Origin: Streptomyces prunicolor NBRC 13075
GTDB lineage: Bacteria > Actinomycetota > Actinomycetes > Streptomycetales > Streptomycetaceae
Length of the DNA: 64,000 bases
Reading direction: 5' to 3'
NCBI RefSeq assembly: GCF_000367365.1
Contig: NZ_BARF01000099.1
Coordinates: 1 to 64,000, forward strand
The stretch's first letter is position 1, and each line of letters begins with the position of its first letter. Positions 8,611 through 16,855 of the stretch are shown here, one piece after another. The position numbers and the translations under genes were made by a program. Below the pieces are notes generated by a model that was not told the origin of the DNA, did no database searches, and worked only from the letters and a program-made list of their open reading frames with translations.

Positions 8611-9801
8611 ATGAGCACCAAGGACTTCATCGAGAAGGACTACTACAAGGTCCTCGGCGTCCCCAAGGACGCCACCGAGGCCGAGATCAAGAAGGCGTAC
8701 CGGAAGCTCGCCCGCGAGTTCCACCCGGACGCCAACAAGGGCAACGCCAAGGCCGAGGAGCGCTTCAAGGAGATCTCCGAGGCCAACGACATCCTCGGTG
8801 ACCCCAAGAAGCGCAAGGAGTACGACGAGGCCCGCTCCCTCTTCGGCAACGGCGGCTACCGCCCGGGGCCGGGCGGCGCGGGCGGCGGCAACTTCAACTT
8901 CGACCTGGGTGACCTCTTCGGAGGCGGCGCCCAGGGCGGCGGTGGCGCCGGGGGAGCCGGCGGCTTCGGCGGCGGGATCGGTGACGTCTTCGGCGGCCTG
9001 TTCAACCGCGGCGGCACGGGCACGACCCGTACGCAGCCCCGGCGCGGCCAGGACATCGAGTCCGAGGTCACGCTCAGCTTCACCGAGGCCATCGAAGGGG
9101 CCACGGTCCCGCTGCGCATGTCCTCCCAGCAGCCCTGCAAGGCCTGTTCGGGCACCGGCGACAAGAACGGCACACCGCGCGTGTGCCCGACCTGCGTCGG
9201 CACCGGCCAGGTCGCGCGCGGCTCCGGCGGCGGTTTCTCGCTCACGGACCCTTGCCCGGACTGCAAGGGCCGGGGCCTGATCGCCGAGCACCCGTGCATC
9301 GAGTGCAAGGGCAGCGGACGAGCCAAGTCGTCCCGGACCATGCAGGTCCGGATCCCCGCGGGGGTCACGGACGGCCAGCGCATCCGGCTGCGCGGCAAGG
9401 GCGCACCGGGTGAACGGGGCGGTCCCGGCGGCGACTTGTACGTCATGGTGCACGTCGACGCGCACCCCGTGTTCGGCCGCAAGGAGGACAACCTCACGGT
9501 GACGGTCCCGGTGACCTTCACCGAGGCGGCCCTCGGCGGCGAGGTCAGGGTGCCCACCCTGGGCGGGCCCCCGGTGACGCTGAAGCTGCCCCCGGGCACG
9601 CCGAACGGCCGGACGATGCGGGCCCGCGGCAAGGGCGCCTTCCGCAAGGACGGCACCCGGGGCGATCTCCTCGTCACCGTCGAGGTGAGTGTCCCGAAGG
9701 ACGTCACGGGGAATGCTCGTGACGCACTGGAGGCGTACCGAGAGGCGACCGCGGGCGAGGACCCGCGGGCGGAGCTGTTCCAGGCCGCGAAGGGAGCATG
9801 A
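8611..9801 (+). CDS. dnaJ: DnaJ co-chaperone (full-length, zinc-finger type)
   Basis: 396 residues. It has a J domain with the HPD motif (EFHPDANKG, ~residue 40), then a Gly/Phe-rich linker (residues ~85-140). Four CxxCxGxG zinc-finger repeats follow (CKACSGTG, CPTCVGTG, CPDCKGRG, CIECKGSG), and then the C-terminal substrate domains. It stimulates DnaK ATPase and delivers substrate. The ATG is preceded by GGAGGGACG. The gap to grpE is 51 bases and the 3' end overlaps hspR (ATGA). Confidence 0.96.
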   Translation: MSTKDFIEKDYYKVLGVPKDATEAEIKKAYRKLAREFHPDANKGNAKAEERFKEISEANDILGDPKKRKEYDEARSLFGNGGYRPGPGGAGGGNFNFDLGDLFGGGAQGGGGAGGAGGFGGGIGDVFGGLFNRGGTGTTRTQPRRGQDIESEVTLSFTEAIEGATVPLRMSSQQPCKACSGTGDKNGTPRVCPTCVGTGQVARGSGGGFSLTDPCPDCKGRGLIAEHPCIECKGSGRAKSSRTMQVRIPAGVTDGQRIRLRGKGAPGERGGPGGDLYVMVHVDAHPVFGRKEDNLTVTVPVTFTEAALGGEVRVPTLGGPPVTLKLPPGTPNGRTMRARGKGAFRKDGTRGDLLVTVEVSVPKDVTGNARDALEAYREATAGEDPRAELFQAAKGA

Positions 9802-10259
9802 GAGTGATGGACGGCCGTCGACGCAACCCGTACGAGCTGACCGAGGAGACCCCGGTCTACGTCATCTCGGTGGCGGCCCAGCTCTCCGGCCTGCACCCGC
9901 AGACGCTGCGCCAGTACGACCGCCTCGGCCTGGTCTCCCCGGACCGCACGGCCGGACGCGGTCGGCGCTACTCGGCCCGCGACATCGAACTGCTGCGCAC
10001 CGTCCAGCAGTTGTCGCAGACCGAGGGCATCAACCTGGCCGGCATCAAGCGCATCATCGAGCTGGAGAACCAGGTGGTCGCGCTCCAGCAGCGCGTCGCC
10101 GAACTCCAGGCGGCGGTCGAGGGCGCGGCGGCGACGATGCAGCAGCGCGAGGCCGCGGTGCACGCGTCGTACCGGCGCGACCTGGTGCCGTACCAGGAGG
10201 TCCAGCAGACCAGCGCGCTGGTGGTGTGGCGGCCGAAGCGGCAGCAGTCCTCGGACTGA
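9798..10259 (+). CDS. hspR: HspR, MerR-type autoregulatory heat-shock repressor
   Basis: 153 residues. It has a MerR winged helix (VISVAAQLSGLHPQTLRQYD, then GLVSPDRTAGRGRRYSARDIELL) and a coiled-coil region (IIELENQVVALQQRVAELQ). It is last in dnaK-grpE-dnaJ-hspR, the standard actinobacterial order. Established knowledge: HspR with DnaK binds HAIR sites, which are present here upstream of dnaK (two) and clpB (one), giving a feedback loop. A second ATG at 9807 is possible. A strong bidirectional terminator follows. Confidence 0.96.
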   Translation: MRVMDGRRRNPYELTEETPVYVISVAAQLSGLHPQTLRQYDRLGLVSPDRTAGRGRRYSARDIELLRTVQQLSQTEGINLAGIKRIIELENQVVALQQRVAELQAAVEGAAATMQQREAAVHASYRRDLVPYQEVQQTSALVVWRPKRQQSSD

Positions 10260-10271
10260 CGTCCACGCTCG

Positions 10272-10315
10272 CACGGAGAAGGGGCCCGGAGGATCCTCCG
10301 GGCCCCTTCTCCGTG
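10272..10315. terminator. Bidirectional terminator between hspR and the PA14/FN3 gene
   Basis: A 44-base perfect palindrome centred on GGATCC (arms begin CACGGAGAAGGGGCCCGG), placed between two converging genes. It lies 12 bases after hspR and 16 bases after the stop of the opposite gene. Confidence 0.9.
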
Positions 10316-10331
10316 TCACGTGCGGTCCGGG

Positions 10332-12740
10332 TCAGTCGCCCCAGATGCCGTACGCCTTCTGCTCCCGGACCTCCTCGTGGCCCGCCGGGTCGGTGTAGAC
10401 CGCCCGGTAGTAGTACAGCGCGAGCCGGTCCTCGTGGACCGTGGTGTCGAGGTGGAACTGCGGGTTGTCGACCTTGCCGGTGGCGAACGTGGTCCAGGCT
10501 CCGGTCGCCGCGTCCCACTTCTCCCAGCGGTAGTCCGTGAAGTCACCGCACGGCAGGTCGTAGATGGTGACGCCGCAGCGGACGTAGAGCTCCGGGTAGC
10601 GGTCCTGGACGACCTTGGTGCCGGTCCAGCCCGGCGGGCGGGTGTCCGGCAGGGTGACGGAGAGGTCGGCGGGGTGGTAGGCCTCCGGGCCGTCGGCCTC
10701 GTCGTAGAGGGGGGAGCCGTCCAGGGCGGCGACGCGGTAGACGTGGGTCGCGCCGTCGGGGACGGTCGGGCAGAGGATCTCGGTCGCGGCCAGGGAGTCC
10801 CCGCCCCAGCAGTTCCGCTGCCAGACCCTCTCGCCGGTCTCCGGGTCGGTCGCGCTCTGCCAGACCGCGTAGCCGGTGACGTCGTCGTCGGCGGGCGGGG
10901 TCCAGCTCAGGCGGACACCGAGCGGGACCTGTTGCGCGGTCAGGTTCCCGACCGGGGCCGGGCGCTGGGTGTCCGGTGTGGTCTCCGTGGCGGCCGGGCC
11001 GGGCTGCGAGGTGTGCCCGTACGGGTCGACGGTCACGACCCGGTACTCGTACGTCGTCTCGGACGCGCCCGAGAGGTCCCAACAGGAGCCGCGGAGCAGC
11101 TTGTTGCCCGCGTACGCGGGGACGTCCTCACCGGTGGTCCACCACCAGGACACCGACGGCGGCTCCGGGGTGTCATTGAACAGCGTCGTCGACTTGCACA
11201 GGTCGACGCCGGTGCTCTCGCCCGTCGCCGGGTCGGTGCGGACGATCCGGTACGAGGGGTACGGGCCGCCGTCGAAGATCCACGGGTCGACGCTCTCCCA
11301 CGAGATCATCACCCCCTCGTCGAACCGCGTCGCGGTGGTCTCGTACGCCGGGATCGCCTCCGCCCGGTCCGCCATCGTCAGCTGGATCTCCGCCGGGGCG
11401 GCGGCGTTGCCCGTGGCGTCCACCGAACGCACCGCGTACCGGTAGGTGTCGGCGACCGCGGCCAGCTGGCGCGGTACGACGTCGGTCTCCTTGGTGGTGC
11501 CCTTGCCGGGCAGCGCGTCGAGCCAGCCGCCGGTCGCCGGGTCGAGCTGGAGGACCTGGTAGCCGGCGGCCTTGTCGACGGGGGACCACACCAGGTGCGG
11601 AACACCCGACCGGTACTCGACCCGGGCACCGGTGACCGGGGCCGGCGGGATCAGGTCGGTGGTGGTGAACCTGGTGGCGGCGGAGTACGCGGACCAGTTG
11701 CCGGCGGCGTCCCGGGCCCGGCCCCGGTAGGTGACGGCGCTGCCGTCGGAGGGGTAGGTGGTGTCGCAGACCGAGCCCTTGGTGCCGGTGTAGACGGTGA
11801 TCCACTTGCCCGTCGCGGTGTCGAGGCGCTGCATCTCGTACCAGGCGATGTCGGCCTTGTTCTCCGCCGTGGTGACGAGCTCCGGGGCCGCGTAGGGCGA
11901 GAGGTCCGCGCAGCCGTCCAATTCCACGAACGGCGCGGCGGGCGGGGTCCTGTCGGGGGTGGTGACGGGCTTGTCCGCGCCGCCCGCCGACTGGTTGCCC
12001 GCCTTGTCGTGGGCGCGGACCTCGTAGTAGTACGTGCCGCCGGTCGCGGGCGGGGTGTCCGTGTACGACGTGGAGGCGGTCGTCGCGAGCGGCTTGGTGC
12101 CGAACGAGGTGCCCTTGAGGCGCCGGTAGACCCGGTAGCCGGCGAGGTCCAGCTCCTTGTTCTTCGACCAGGTGAGCTTCGCCTTGCCGGTCGCGGAGGC
12201 GTACGTCACCGACGTGCCCGTCGGGGCAAGCGGCCTGACCTTGTCGACGGTGGCCGAAGGCCGGGGCGGGTACGTGAACTTGACCTTCGCGGTGCCCGTC
12301 CAGTTGACGTAGTCGATCCGCAGCGTGTGGTTGCCCTTGGGGATCGTCACGTTGACGGTCTTGGTGCGCGAACCGGTCGTGTCGGACCACAGGTTGATCT
12401 TGCGGCTGTTGTCCAGGTAGACGCGGATGCCGTCGGTCGCCGAGGCGGCGAAGGAGAACGGGCCGCCCGAGCCGAAGTCCCGCGTCACGCTCCAGCGGAC
12501 GCCGAAGTTGTCCTTCGGGAGGCCGGAGGCGGGAGCGCCGCTCCAGTTCTGGTCGATCGCGGTGTCGCAGTCCGTCTTCTTCGGGGTGCCCTTGAACGTG
12601 GTGTTCGCGAAGAGCTGGCGCTTGTAGACGGGGGAGGCGCAACTCGCCGCCGCGGAGGCGGGCGTGGTCGCGCCGGCGAGCAGGCCGCCCGCGACGGCGA
12701 GGGCGAGGGCGGCGGCCGTCGCGTGTCTGGCTGGGTTCAT
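10332..12740 (-). CDS. Secreted PA14 and fibronectin type III repeat protein
   Basis: 802 residues. A signal peptide (MNPARHATAAALALAVAGG, cleavage near ASAAAS) is followed by a PA14-like beta-barrel domain (~residues 35-160: TFKGTPKKTDCDTAIDQNW, DGIRVYLDNSRKINLW, KGNHTLRIDYVNW). Then come about six fibronectin-III modules with repeated endings such as YYYEVRAHDKAGNQS, TYRYAVRSVDATGNAA and TYEYRVVTVDPYGHTS. PA14 domains bind carbohydrate and FN3 modules act as spacers, so this is probably an extracellular carbohydrate-binding or wall-associated protein. No enzyme domain is seen. The ATG has GAGGA upstream. Divergent from the sugar-binding lipoprotein gene. Confidence 0.82.
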   Translation of the reverse strand: MNPARHATAAALALAVAGGLLAGATTPASAAASCASPVYKRQLFANTTFKGTPKKTDCDTAIDQNWSGAPASGLPKDNFGVRWSVTRDFGSGGPFSFAASATDGIRVYLDNSRKINLWSDTTGSRTKTVNVTIPKGNHTLRIDYVNWTGTAKVKFTYPPRPSATVDKVRPLAPTGTSVTYASATGKAKLTWSKNKELDLAGYRVYRRLKGTSFGTKPLATTASTSYTDTPPATGGTYYYEVRAHDKAGNQSAGGADKPVTTPDRTPPAAPFVELDGCADLSPYAAPELVTTAENKADIAWYEMQRLDTATGKWITVYTGTKGSVCDTTYPSDGSAVTYRGRARDAAGNWSAYSAATRFTTTDLIPPAPVTGARVEYRSGVPHLVWSPVDKAAGYQVLQLDPATGGWLDALPGKGTTKETDVVPRQLAAVADTYRYAVRSVDATGNAAAPAEIQLTMADRAEAIPAYETTATRFDEGVMISWESVDPWIFDGGPYPSYRIVRTDPATGESTGVDLCKSTTLFNDTPEPPSVSWWWTTGEDVPAYAGNKLLRGSCWDLSGASETTYEYRVVTVDPYGHTSQPGPAATETTPDTQRPAPVGNLTAQQVPLGVRLSWTPPADDDVTGYAVWQSATDPETGERVWQRNCWGGDSLAATEILCPTVPDGATHVYRVAALDGSPLYDEADGPEAYHPADLSVTLPDTRPPGWTGTKVVQDRYPELYVRCGVTIYDLPCGDFTDYRWEKWDAATGAWTTFATGKVDNPQFHLDTTVHEDRLALYYYRAVYTDPAGHEEVREQKAYGIWGD

Positions 12741-12926
12741 TCGGTCCTCTGTCGGATCGGTACGGCAGCGAACGGCCGTCGACGATCACGACTCGTGAGG
12801 AACTGGGTTGGTTGTGCTGATCTTTGCCCGTTCCTGAACTCCCGTTGAGTGGAGGGGGCGTAAAGAGCGTTTGGATAGGATTCGCAGTACCTCCACACAT
12901 CAAACGGAACATGCTGTTGCCATCTC

Positions 12927-12946
12927 GTTAAGCGGTTCCGCTTGAC
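12927..12946. promoter_or_regulatory. Palindromic operator-like site upstream of sugar-binding lipoprotein
   Basis: GTTAAGCGG-TT-CCGCTTGAC: 9-bp arms with one mismatch, in the relatively AT-rich divergent intergenic region 12741-13033, 87 bases before the lipoprotein start. The shape fits a LacI- or ROK-type operator as used for sugar-uptake genes. No such regulator gene is nearby. Confidence 0.4.
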
Positions 12947-13033
12947 GCCGGTGGTCGCAGCCGCGTTGGCTTTTCAGTCACCTGGGTTGCAATGCTGCGC
13001 CCACGTCCGCACGGCACCAGAAGTGAGCTCCCA

Positions 13034-14140
13034 ATGCGTCGTATCGCCATATCCGTGGCCGCGTCCTCGCTGGCCCTCCCCCTGGCCGCCTGTGGCGTGC
13101 TCAACTCGTCGGGGAGCAGCACGGACGCGACTCCGGCGAAGGGCAACGACATCACGGTGGGTGTGCTCATGCCGGAGAAGACGAACACGCGGTACGCGGA
13201 GTTCGACTACCCGATCATGAAGGCGAAGATCCAGGAACTCACCGCGAACAAGGGCAAGGCCGAGTACGCGAACGCCGGCGGCGTCGCGGCCACGCAGGAC
13301 AAGCAGATGCAGCAGATGATCGACGAGAAGGTCGACATCATCGTGCTCGACGCCGTCGACTCGCACCTCATCCGAACCATGGTGAAGAAGGCCAAGACCG
13401 CCGGCATCCCGGTCATCGCCTACGACCGGCTGGCCGAGGGCCCGATCGACGCGTACGTCTCCTTCGACGGCGAACTGGTCGGCGAGGTGCAGGGCCGCTC
13501 CCTGGTCGAGGCGCTGGGCAGCAACGTGGACACCTCCGACAAGATCGTCATGATCAACGGCTCGCCGACCGACCCCAACGCCGCGGTGTTCAAGGGCGGG
13601 GCGCTGTCCGAGCTGCAGGGCAAGGTGACGATCGCCAAGAGCTACAACACCAAGGCCTGGGACCCGGTCATCGCCCAGAAGGAGATGACCGAGGCGATCG
13701 ACAAGCTCGGCAAGAACAACATCGCCGCGGTGTACTCCGCGAACGACGCGATGGCCGGCGGCATCATCAAGGCCCTGAAGAACGCGGGCCTGACGAAGAT
13801 CCCGCCCGTCACCGGCCAGGACGCCGAACTCACCGCCGTGCAGCGGATCGTCACCGGTGAGCAGTACATGAGCGTCTACAAGCCGTACCCCGACCTCGCC
13901 GAGGCCGCCGCGAAGATCGCGGTCGCCAAGGTCCAGGGCAGGGACATCGAGTTCGACGCCCTGACCCGTGACACGGTCGACAGCCCCACGAACAAGAAGA
14001 TCCCCTCGCAGCTGGTGTCCGTGGTCGCGCTGACCCAGGACAACATCAAGTCGACGGTGGTCGCGGACGGCATCTACAAGATCTCCGCCATCTGCACGTC
14101 CGCCTACAAGTCCGCGTGCTCGGCCATCGACCTGAAGTAG
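13034..14140 (+). CDS. Sugar ABC transporter substrate-binding lipoprotein (xylose/ribose type), orphan
   Basis: 368 residues. The N terminus is a lipoprotein signal with lipobox LAAC (Cys20). The mature part is a periplasmic-binding-protein type 1 fold: DITVGVLMPEKTNTRYAEFDYP, KQMQQMIDEKVDIIVLDAVDS, GIPVIAYDRLAEGPIDAYVSFD, NNIAAVYSANDAMAGGIIKAL, VTGQDAELTAVQRIVTGEQYMSV. This most resembles XylF/ChvE-like binding proteins. Usually an ATPase (XylG) and a permease (XylH) follow, but here the next genes are on the other strand and unrelated, so it must share a transporter encoded elsewhere or act as a sensor. I chose the ATG at 13034 because it starts a proper lipoprotein signal. Confidence 0.88.
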   Translation: MRRIAISVAASSLALPLAACGVLNSSGSSTDATPAKGNDITVGVLMPEKTNTRYAEFDYPIMKAKIQELTANKGKAEYANAGGVAATQDKQMQQMIDEKVDIIVLDAVDSHLIRTMVKKAKTAGIPVIAYDRLAEGPIDAYVSFDGELVGEVQGRSLVEALGSNVDTSDKIVMINGSPTDPNAAVFKGGALSELQGKVTIAKSYNTKAWDPVIAQKEMTEAIDKLGKNNIAAVYSANDAMAGGIIKALKNAGLTKIPPVTGQDAELTAVQRIVTGEQYMSVYKPYPDLAEAAAKIAVAKVQGRDIEFDALTRDTVDSPTNKKIPSQLVSVVALTQDNIKSTVVADGIYKISAICTSAYKSACSAIDLK

Positions 14141-14230
14141 ACCGGCTCCGGCCGGACGTTACGACGACGGCGTCCGTGCCGTCGCCGCTGCCCACGTACG
14201 CGACTCCGGCCGCGGGTACCTTGCCGGATC

Positions 14231-14413
14231 TCAGCCGGGGGACTTGAGGTGTCTCAGGAGGGCGGTGAGTCCCTTGGGGGTGGTGGTGAGGGTGACGTCG
14301 GGGGTGTCGCTTTCGCGGAGGCGGATCGTTTTGTCGGGGGCGGGGGCGACGTAGAGGCAGTTGCCCTCGGGGCCGCCGCTGAAGGTCGACTTCTGCCAGG
14401 CGAGTTCAGTCAT
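14231..14413 (-). CDS. DUF397 small protein, copy A
   Basis: 60 residues with the DUF397 pattern W-x-K-S-[ST]-[FY]-S-x(4)-[ND]-C-[LV]-x-V-A, then a loop and a C-terminal T-x-x-[AG]-x-x-x-[LF] helix (TPKGLTALLRHLKSPG). It differs from copy B at about a dozen positions. DUF397 proteins are nearly always encoded next to XRE/DUF5753 regulators and are thought to work with them (WhiJ/AbaA-type loci); the mechanism is not settled. It arose by the local tandem duplication. Confidence 0.85.
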   Translation of the reverse strand: MTELAWQKSTFSGGPEGNCLYVAPAPDKTIRLRESDTPDVTLTTTPKGLTALLRHLKSPG

Positions 14414-14480
14414 CGGGGCCTCCCCAGAGGGTGTAGAGCACGTGCTGGATGAGGGACAGCGAGTGCTTCACCGAGTGATC

Positions 14481-14663
14481 TCAGCCGGGGGACTTGAGGT
14501 GCCGCAGCAGGGCGGCGAGGCCCTTGGGGGCGGTGGCGAGGATGACGTCCGGGGTGTCGCTCTCGCGGAGGCGGATCGTTTTGTCGGGGGCGGGGGCGAC
14601 GTAGAGGCAGTTCTGGTCGGGGGCTCCGCTGAACGAGGACTTCTGCCACTGCGGTTCGGACAT
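14481..14663 (-). CDS. DUF397 small protein, copy B
   Basis: 60 residues (begins SEPQWQKSSFSGAPDQNCLY), the DUF397 partner directly after the XRE regulator gene, 9 bases downstream of its stop. GAGG lies ahead of the ATG. The last 12 residues, KGLAALLRHLKSPG, are nearly identical to copy A. Same inferred role as accessory factor of the adjacent regulator. Confidence 0.87.
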   Translation of the reverse strand: MSEPQWQKSSFSGAPDQNCLYVAPAPDKTIRLRESDTPDVILATAPKGLAALLRHLKSPG

Positions 14664-14672
14664 GCGGGCCTC

Positions 14673-15554
14673 CTAGAGCGTGTAGAGCAAGTGCTGGATG
14701 AGGGACAGGGAGTCCTTCACCGAGTGTGCTTCGGGGGCCAACGATACGTCGACAGGATCAAGGGCGTTGGCGGCGAGCCGGGCGAACAGCGAGCTGTACT
14801 CGTCCAGTTGGGCCGGCTCGCGCAAGTAGTCGGTGCCCGTCGCGCGGTCGAGGACCACGGTGCCGAGCTGCGACGTGCGGGGGACGGCATGGACGAAGTT
14901 CCCGCTGAGTGCTGCGTACGCCTGCGCGCTGAACGGATAGATCTGGATGGTCACGTGCGGGAAGCGGGCCAACTCGATGAGCCGCACCAGCTGTTCGCGT
15001 ACGACATGGATGCTGCCGAACCTCATGTGCAGCGCCGCTTCGTGGATCACGGCATGAATGGCGGGCGGGTTCCTGTCGGTCAAGATGCGCTGCCGTTCCA
15101 TGCGGAACTTCACGGCTTCGTCGATGTTCCCGAAGCCCAGCTCGGGGCTGTTGAAGATGGCCCGTGCGTAGTCCGCGGTCTGGAAGATCCCGGGGACGAA
15201 CAGGGATTCGTGCACCCGTAGGGCCACGGCCTGGGCTTCCAGTTCGGCGAGGTTGAGGCCGCCGGGGCCCAGGTGCTTCTTGTACGTGCTCCACCATCCC
15301 TTGCCGGTTGCCTCGGACATGGACACCAGTGCGTCAATGTAGGGCTTGTTTGTGCAACCGTACGTGCGGCACAGCTCTAAGAGTCGCTCGGTCAGGATCG
15401 ATGTGCGGCCCAGCTCGATGTGGCTGAGCTGGGCGCGACTCATGCCGATCCGCTGGGCTGCTTCAGCTGCGTTCAACCCCGCTTGTTCGCGCAGTTGTTT
15501 GAGTTCGAAGCCCAGCCGGTGCTGGCGTTCGCTGATGGTGGTGCGTAGTCCCAC
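14673..15554 (-). CDS. XRE-family regulator with DUF5753 domain (module 1)
   Basis: 293 residues. It has an N-terminal lambda-repressor-like HTH (LKQLREQAGLNAAEAAQRIG, then MSRAQLSHIELGRTSI) and a DUF5753 domain from ~100: LFVPGIFQTADYARAIF, VKFRMERQRILTDRNPPA, IHEAALHMRFG, MREQ-like VVREQLVRLIEL, VTIQIYPF. This is the WhiJ-type architecture that controls development and antibiotic genes in Streptomyces, usually paired with DUF397 and an HATPase, both present here. Divergent from the HATPase gene; the shared 228-bp intergenic region has palindromes that may be its operators. Confidence 0.9.
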   Translation of the reverse strand: MGLRTTISERQHRLGFELKQLREQAGLNAAEAAQRIGMSRAQLSHIELGRTSILTERLLELCRTYGCTNKPYIDALVSMSEATGKGWWSTYKKHLGPGGLNLAELEAQAVALRVHESLFVPGIFQTADYARAIFNSPELGFGNIDEAVKFRMERQRILTDRNPPAIHAVIHEAALHMRFGSIHVVREQLVRLIELARFPHVTIQIYPFSAQAYAALSGNFVHAVPRTSQLGTVVLDRATGTDYLREPAQLDEYSSLFARLAANALDPVDVSLAPEAHSVKDSLSLIQHLLYTL

Positions 15555-15628
15555 GGTTACTCCTCGACGACTTCCCCCGAGTCTGCACGGCGTGGGGTGG
15601 TTGGTTCAACGAATCCAGCGAACAGGTT

Positions 15629-15682
15629 GATATGTATATCCCCATCCATCTACGGTGAGTGTGGATTCAGTCACGCACTGAA
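15629..15682. promoter_or_regulatory. Two short palindromes in divergent promoter region of XRE module 1
   Basis: GATAT-GT-ATATC at 15629-15640 and TTCAGT-CACGC-ACTGAA at 15666-15682 are the only clear AT-rich palindromes between the XRE gene (start 15554, minus) and the HATPase gene (15783, plus). They are candidate binding sites for the XRE protein. Confidence 0.35.
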
Positions 15683-15782
15683 ACCGATCAACTCCCCCTG
15701 CCCGTAAGCCGACAGAGCACCCGCGCCCCGCGGGCGACGCCATCGCCGGGCTCGGACCCCTCACAGACAGGAGCCGCTCCCC

Positions 15783-16259
15783 ATGGACCCAGCCCGCCGA
15801 GCCCCGCACCGCCCCGCTCAACTGACCCACGACTACAGCCTGTTCGCCCCCGCCGACGCCACCGCACCCCGCGTCTGCCGTGACTTCGTACGCGCCGTCC
15901 TCTTCACCCACGACCGCGAACCCCTCGTCATGCCGGCGGCCCTCTGCACCTCGGAACTCGTCACCAACGTCCACCTGCACACGAAGGGCATCGCCATGCT
16001 CCGCATCCGCCTCACCCCGGCCCGCTTCCGGGTCAGCGTCTTCGACGAAAGTCCGGACCCACCTGTCGTCACACACCCCGCGGCCGGGGCGATCGCCTGC
16101 TGGGGGAGGGGCCTCGCGCTCGTCGCGGAGATGGCGGACAGGTGGGGCGTCGCGGACGAGAGGGCGGGGCGGTTCGCGAAGGGGGTGTGGTTCGAGCTGG
16201 GTGGGAGCAGAGGATCGATCCGACGCCAAGCCCACACACGAGGAGGTCTGCCGCAATGA
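15783..16259 (+). CDS. ATP-binding anti-sigma-factor-like kinase (HATPase_c, module 1)
   Basis: 158 residues of the RsbW/SpoIIAB-like GHKL type. N box: AALCTSELVTNVHLHT. G1-like region: VSVFDESPDP. G2-like region: WGRGLALVAEMADRWGV. No HisKA domain, receiver or membrane segment. These stand-alone ATPases accompany XRE/DUF397 loci and may bind sigma or anti-sigma factors; the target is unknown. The ATG has AGGAG upstream. Its stop overlaps the next ATG (ATGA), so it is translationally coupled to the Uma2 gene. Confidence 0.8.
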   Translation: MDPARRAPHRPAQLTHDYSLFAPADATAPRVCRDFVRAVLFTHDREPLVMPAALCTSELVTNVHLHTKGIAMLRIRLTPARFRVSVFDESPDPPVVTHPAAGAIACWGRGLALVAEMADRWGVADERAGRFAKGVWFELGGSRGSIRRQAHTRGGLPQ

Positions 16260-16843
16260 ACCCCGAACTGGACAAGGTCGTATGGCAGGCATGGAAGGCC
16301 ATGGAACTCCCCGAGGGCTACCGCGCTGAGATCATCGAGGGAGTCATCGAGGTGTCGCCCACCGGCCGCCTTGCGCATGCCCGGGTTGCCAACCGCCTGC
16401 GTAGCGCCCTGGAGGTCTTTCTCCGTGACAGCGAGCGCGGAGCCTGGAACAGCATGCACGTGATCCACGCACACAGGGCGTGGATTCCGGACGGGTTCGT
16501 GGCTCGTCGGGACGTGGAACCGGCCGATGTGGAGGAGGACCTCGGCATCAAGGCTTCTGCGGTTCAAGTGGTCGCCGAGGTCGTCTCCCCCGGCAAGACC
16601 AACCAGGACCGCGACCGCATCCGCAAGCGCCGCGAGTACGCCCGCGCCGGCATCCCCATGTACGTCCTCATCGACGACTACGACGGCCAGGGCGCCGTAA
16701 CCCTCTTCACCGGCCCCCGCCCCGACAAGGCCGACTGGGAGGACATCCACCGCGTCCCCTACGGCACGGAGGTCGAGATCCCGGACGGCCCCGCCAAGGG
16801 TTTCGTGATCGGGGAAGCGATCACGGGCCCGAAGCGGGGCTGA
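16256..16843 (+). CDS. Uma2-family (DUF820) putative restriction-endonuclease-fold protein
   Basis: 195 residues with the Uma2 PD-(D/E)xK layout: YRAEIIEGVIEVSPTG, ... WIPDGFVARRDVE (the D), VVAEVVSPGKTNQDRDRIRKRREYARAGIPMYVLID (the E-x-x-S-P and Lys region). The family is widespread and multicopy in streptomycetes and has no proven substrate. I chose the ATG at 16256, with a strong AGGAGG, over an in-frame start at 16142 inside the preceding gene. Confidence 0.82.
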   Translation: MNPELDKVVWQAWKAMELPEGYRAEIIEGVIEVSPTGRLAHARVANRLRSALEVFLRDSERGAWNSMHVIHAHRAWIPDGFVARRDVEPADVEEDLGIKASAVQVVAEVVSPGKTNQDRDRIRKRREYARAGIPMYVLIDDYDGQGAVTLFTGPRPDKADWEDIHRVPYGTEVEIPDGPAKGFVIGEAITGPKRG

Positions 16844-16855
16844 ACAACAAGAAGT

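Larger units (their letters stand above)
14228..14727. repeat. Tandem ~250-bp duplication: DUF397 gene plus tail of the XRE gene
   Basis: 14228-14477 and 14478-14727 are two diverged copies of one unit. Each holds a DUF397 gene, then a segment which in the right copy encodes the last ~17 residues of the XRE regulator (HSVKDSLSLIQHLLYTL). In the left copy the same frame reads HSVKHSLSLIQHVLYTL without a stop. So the intergenic piece 14414-14477 is a relic of the regulator's 3' end. Confidence 0.85.
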
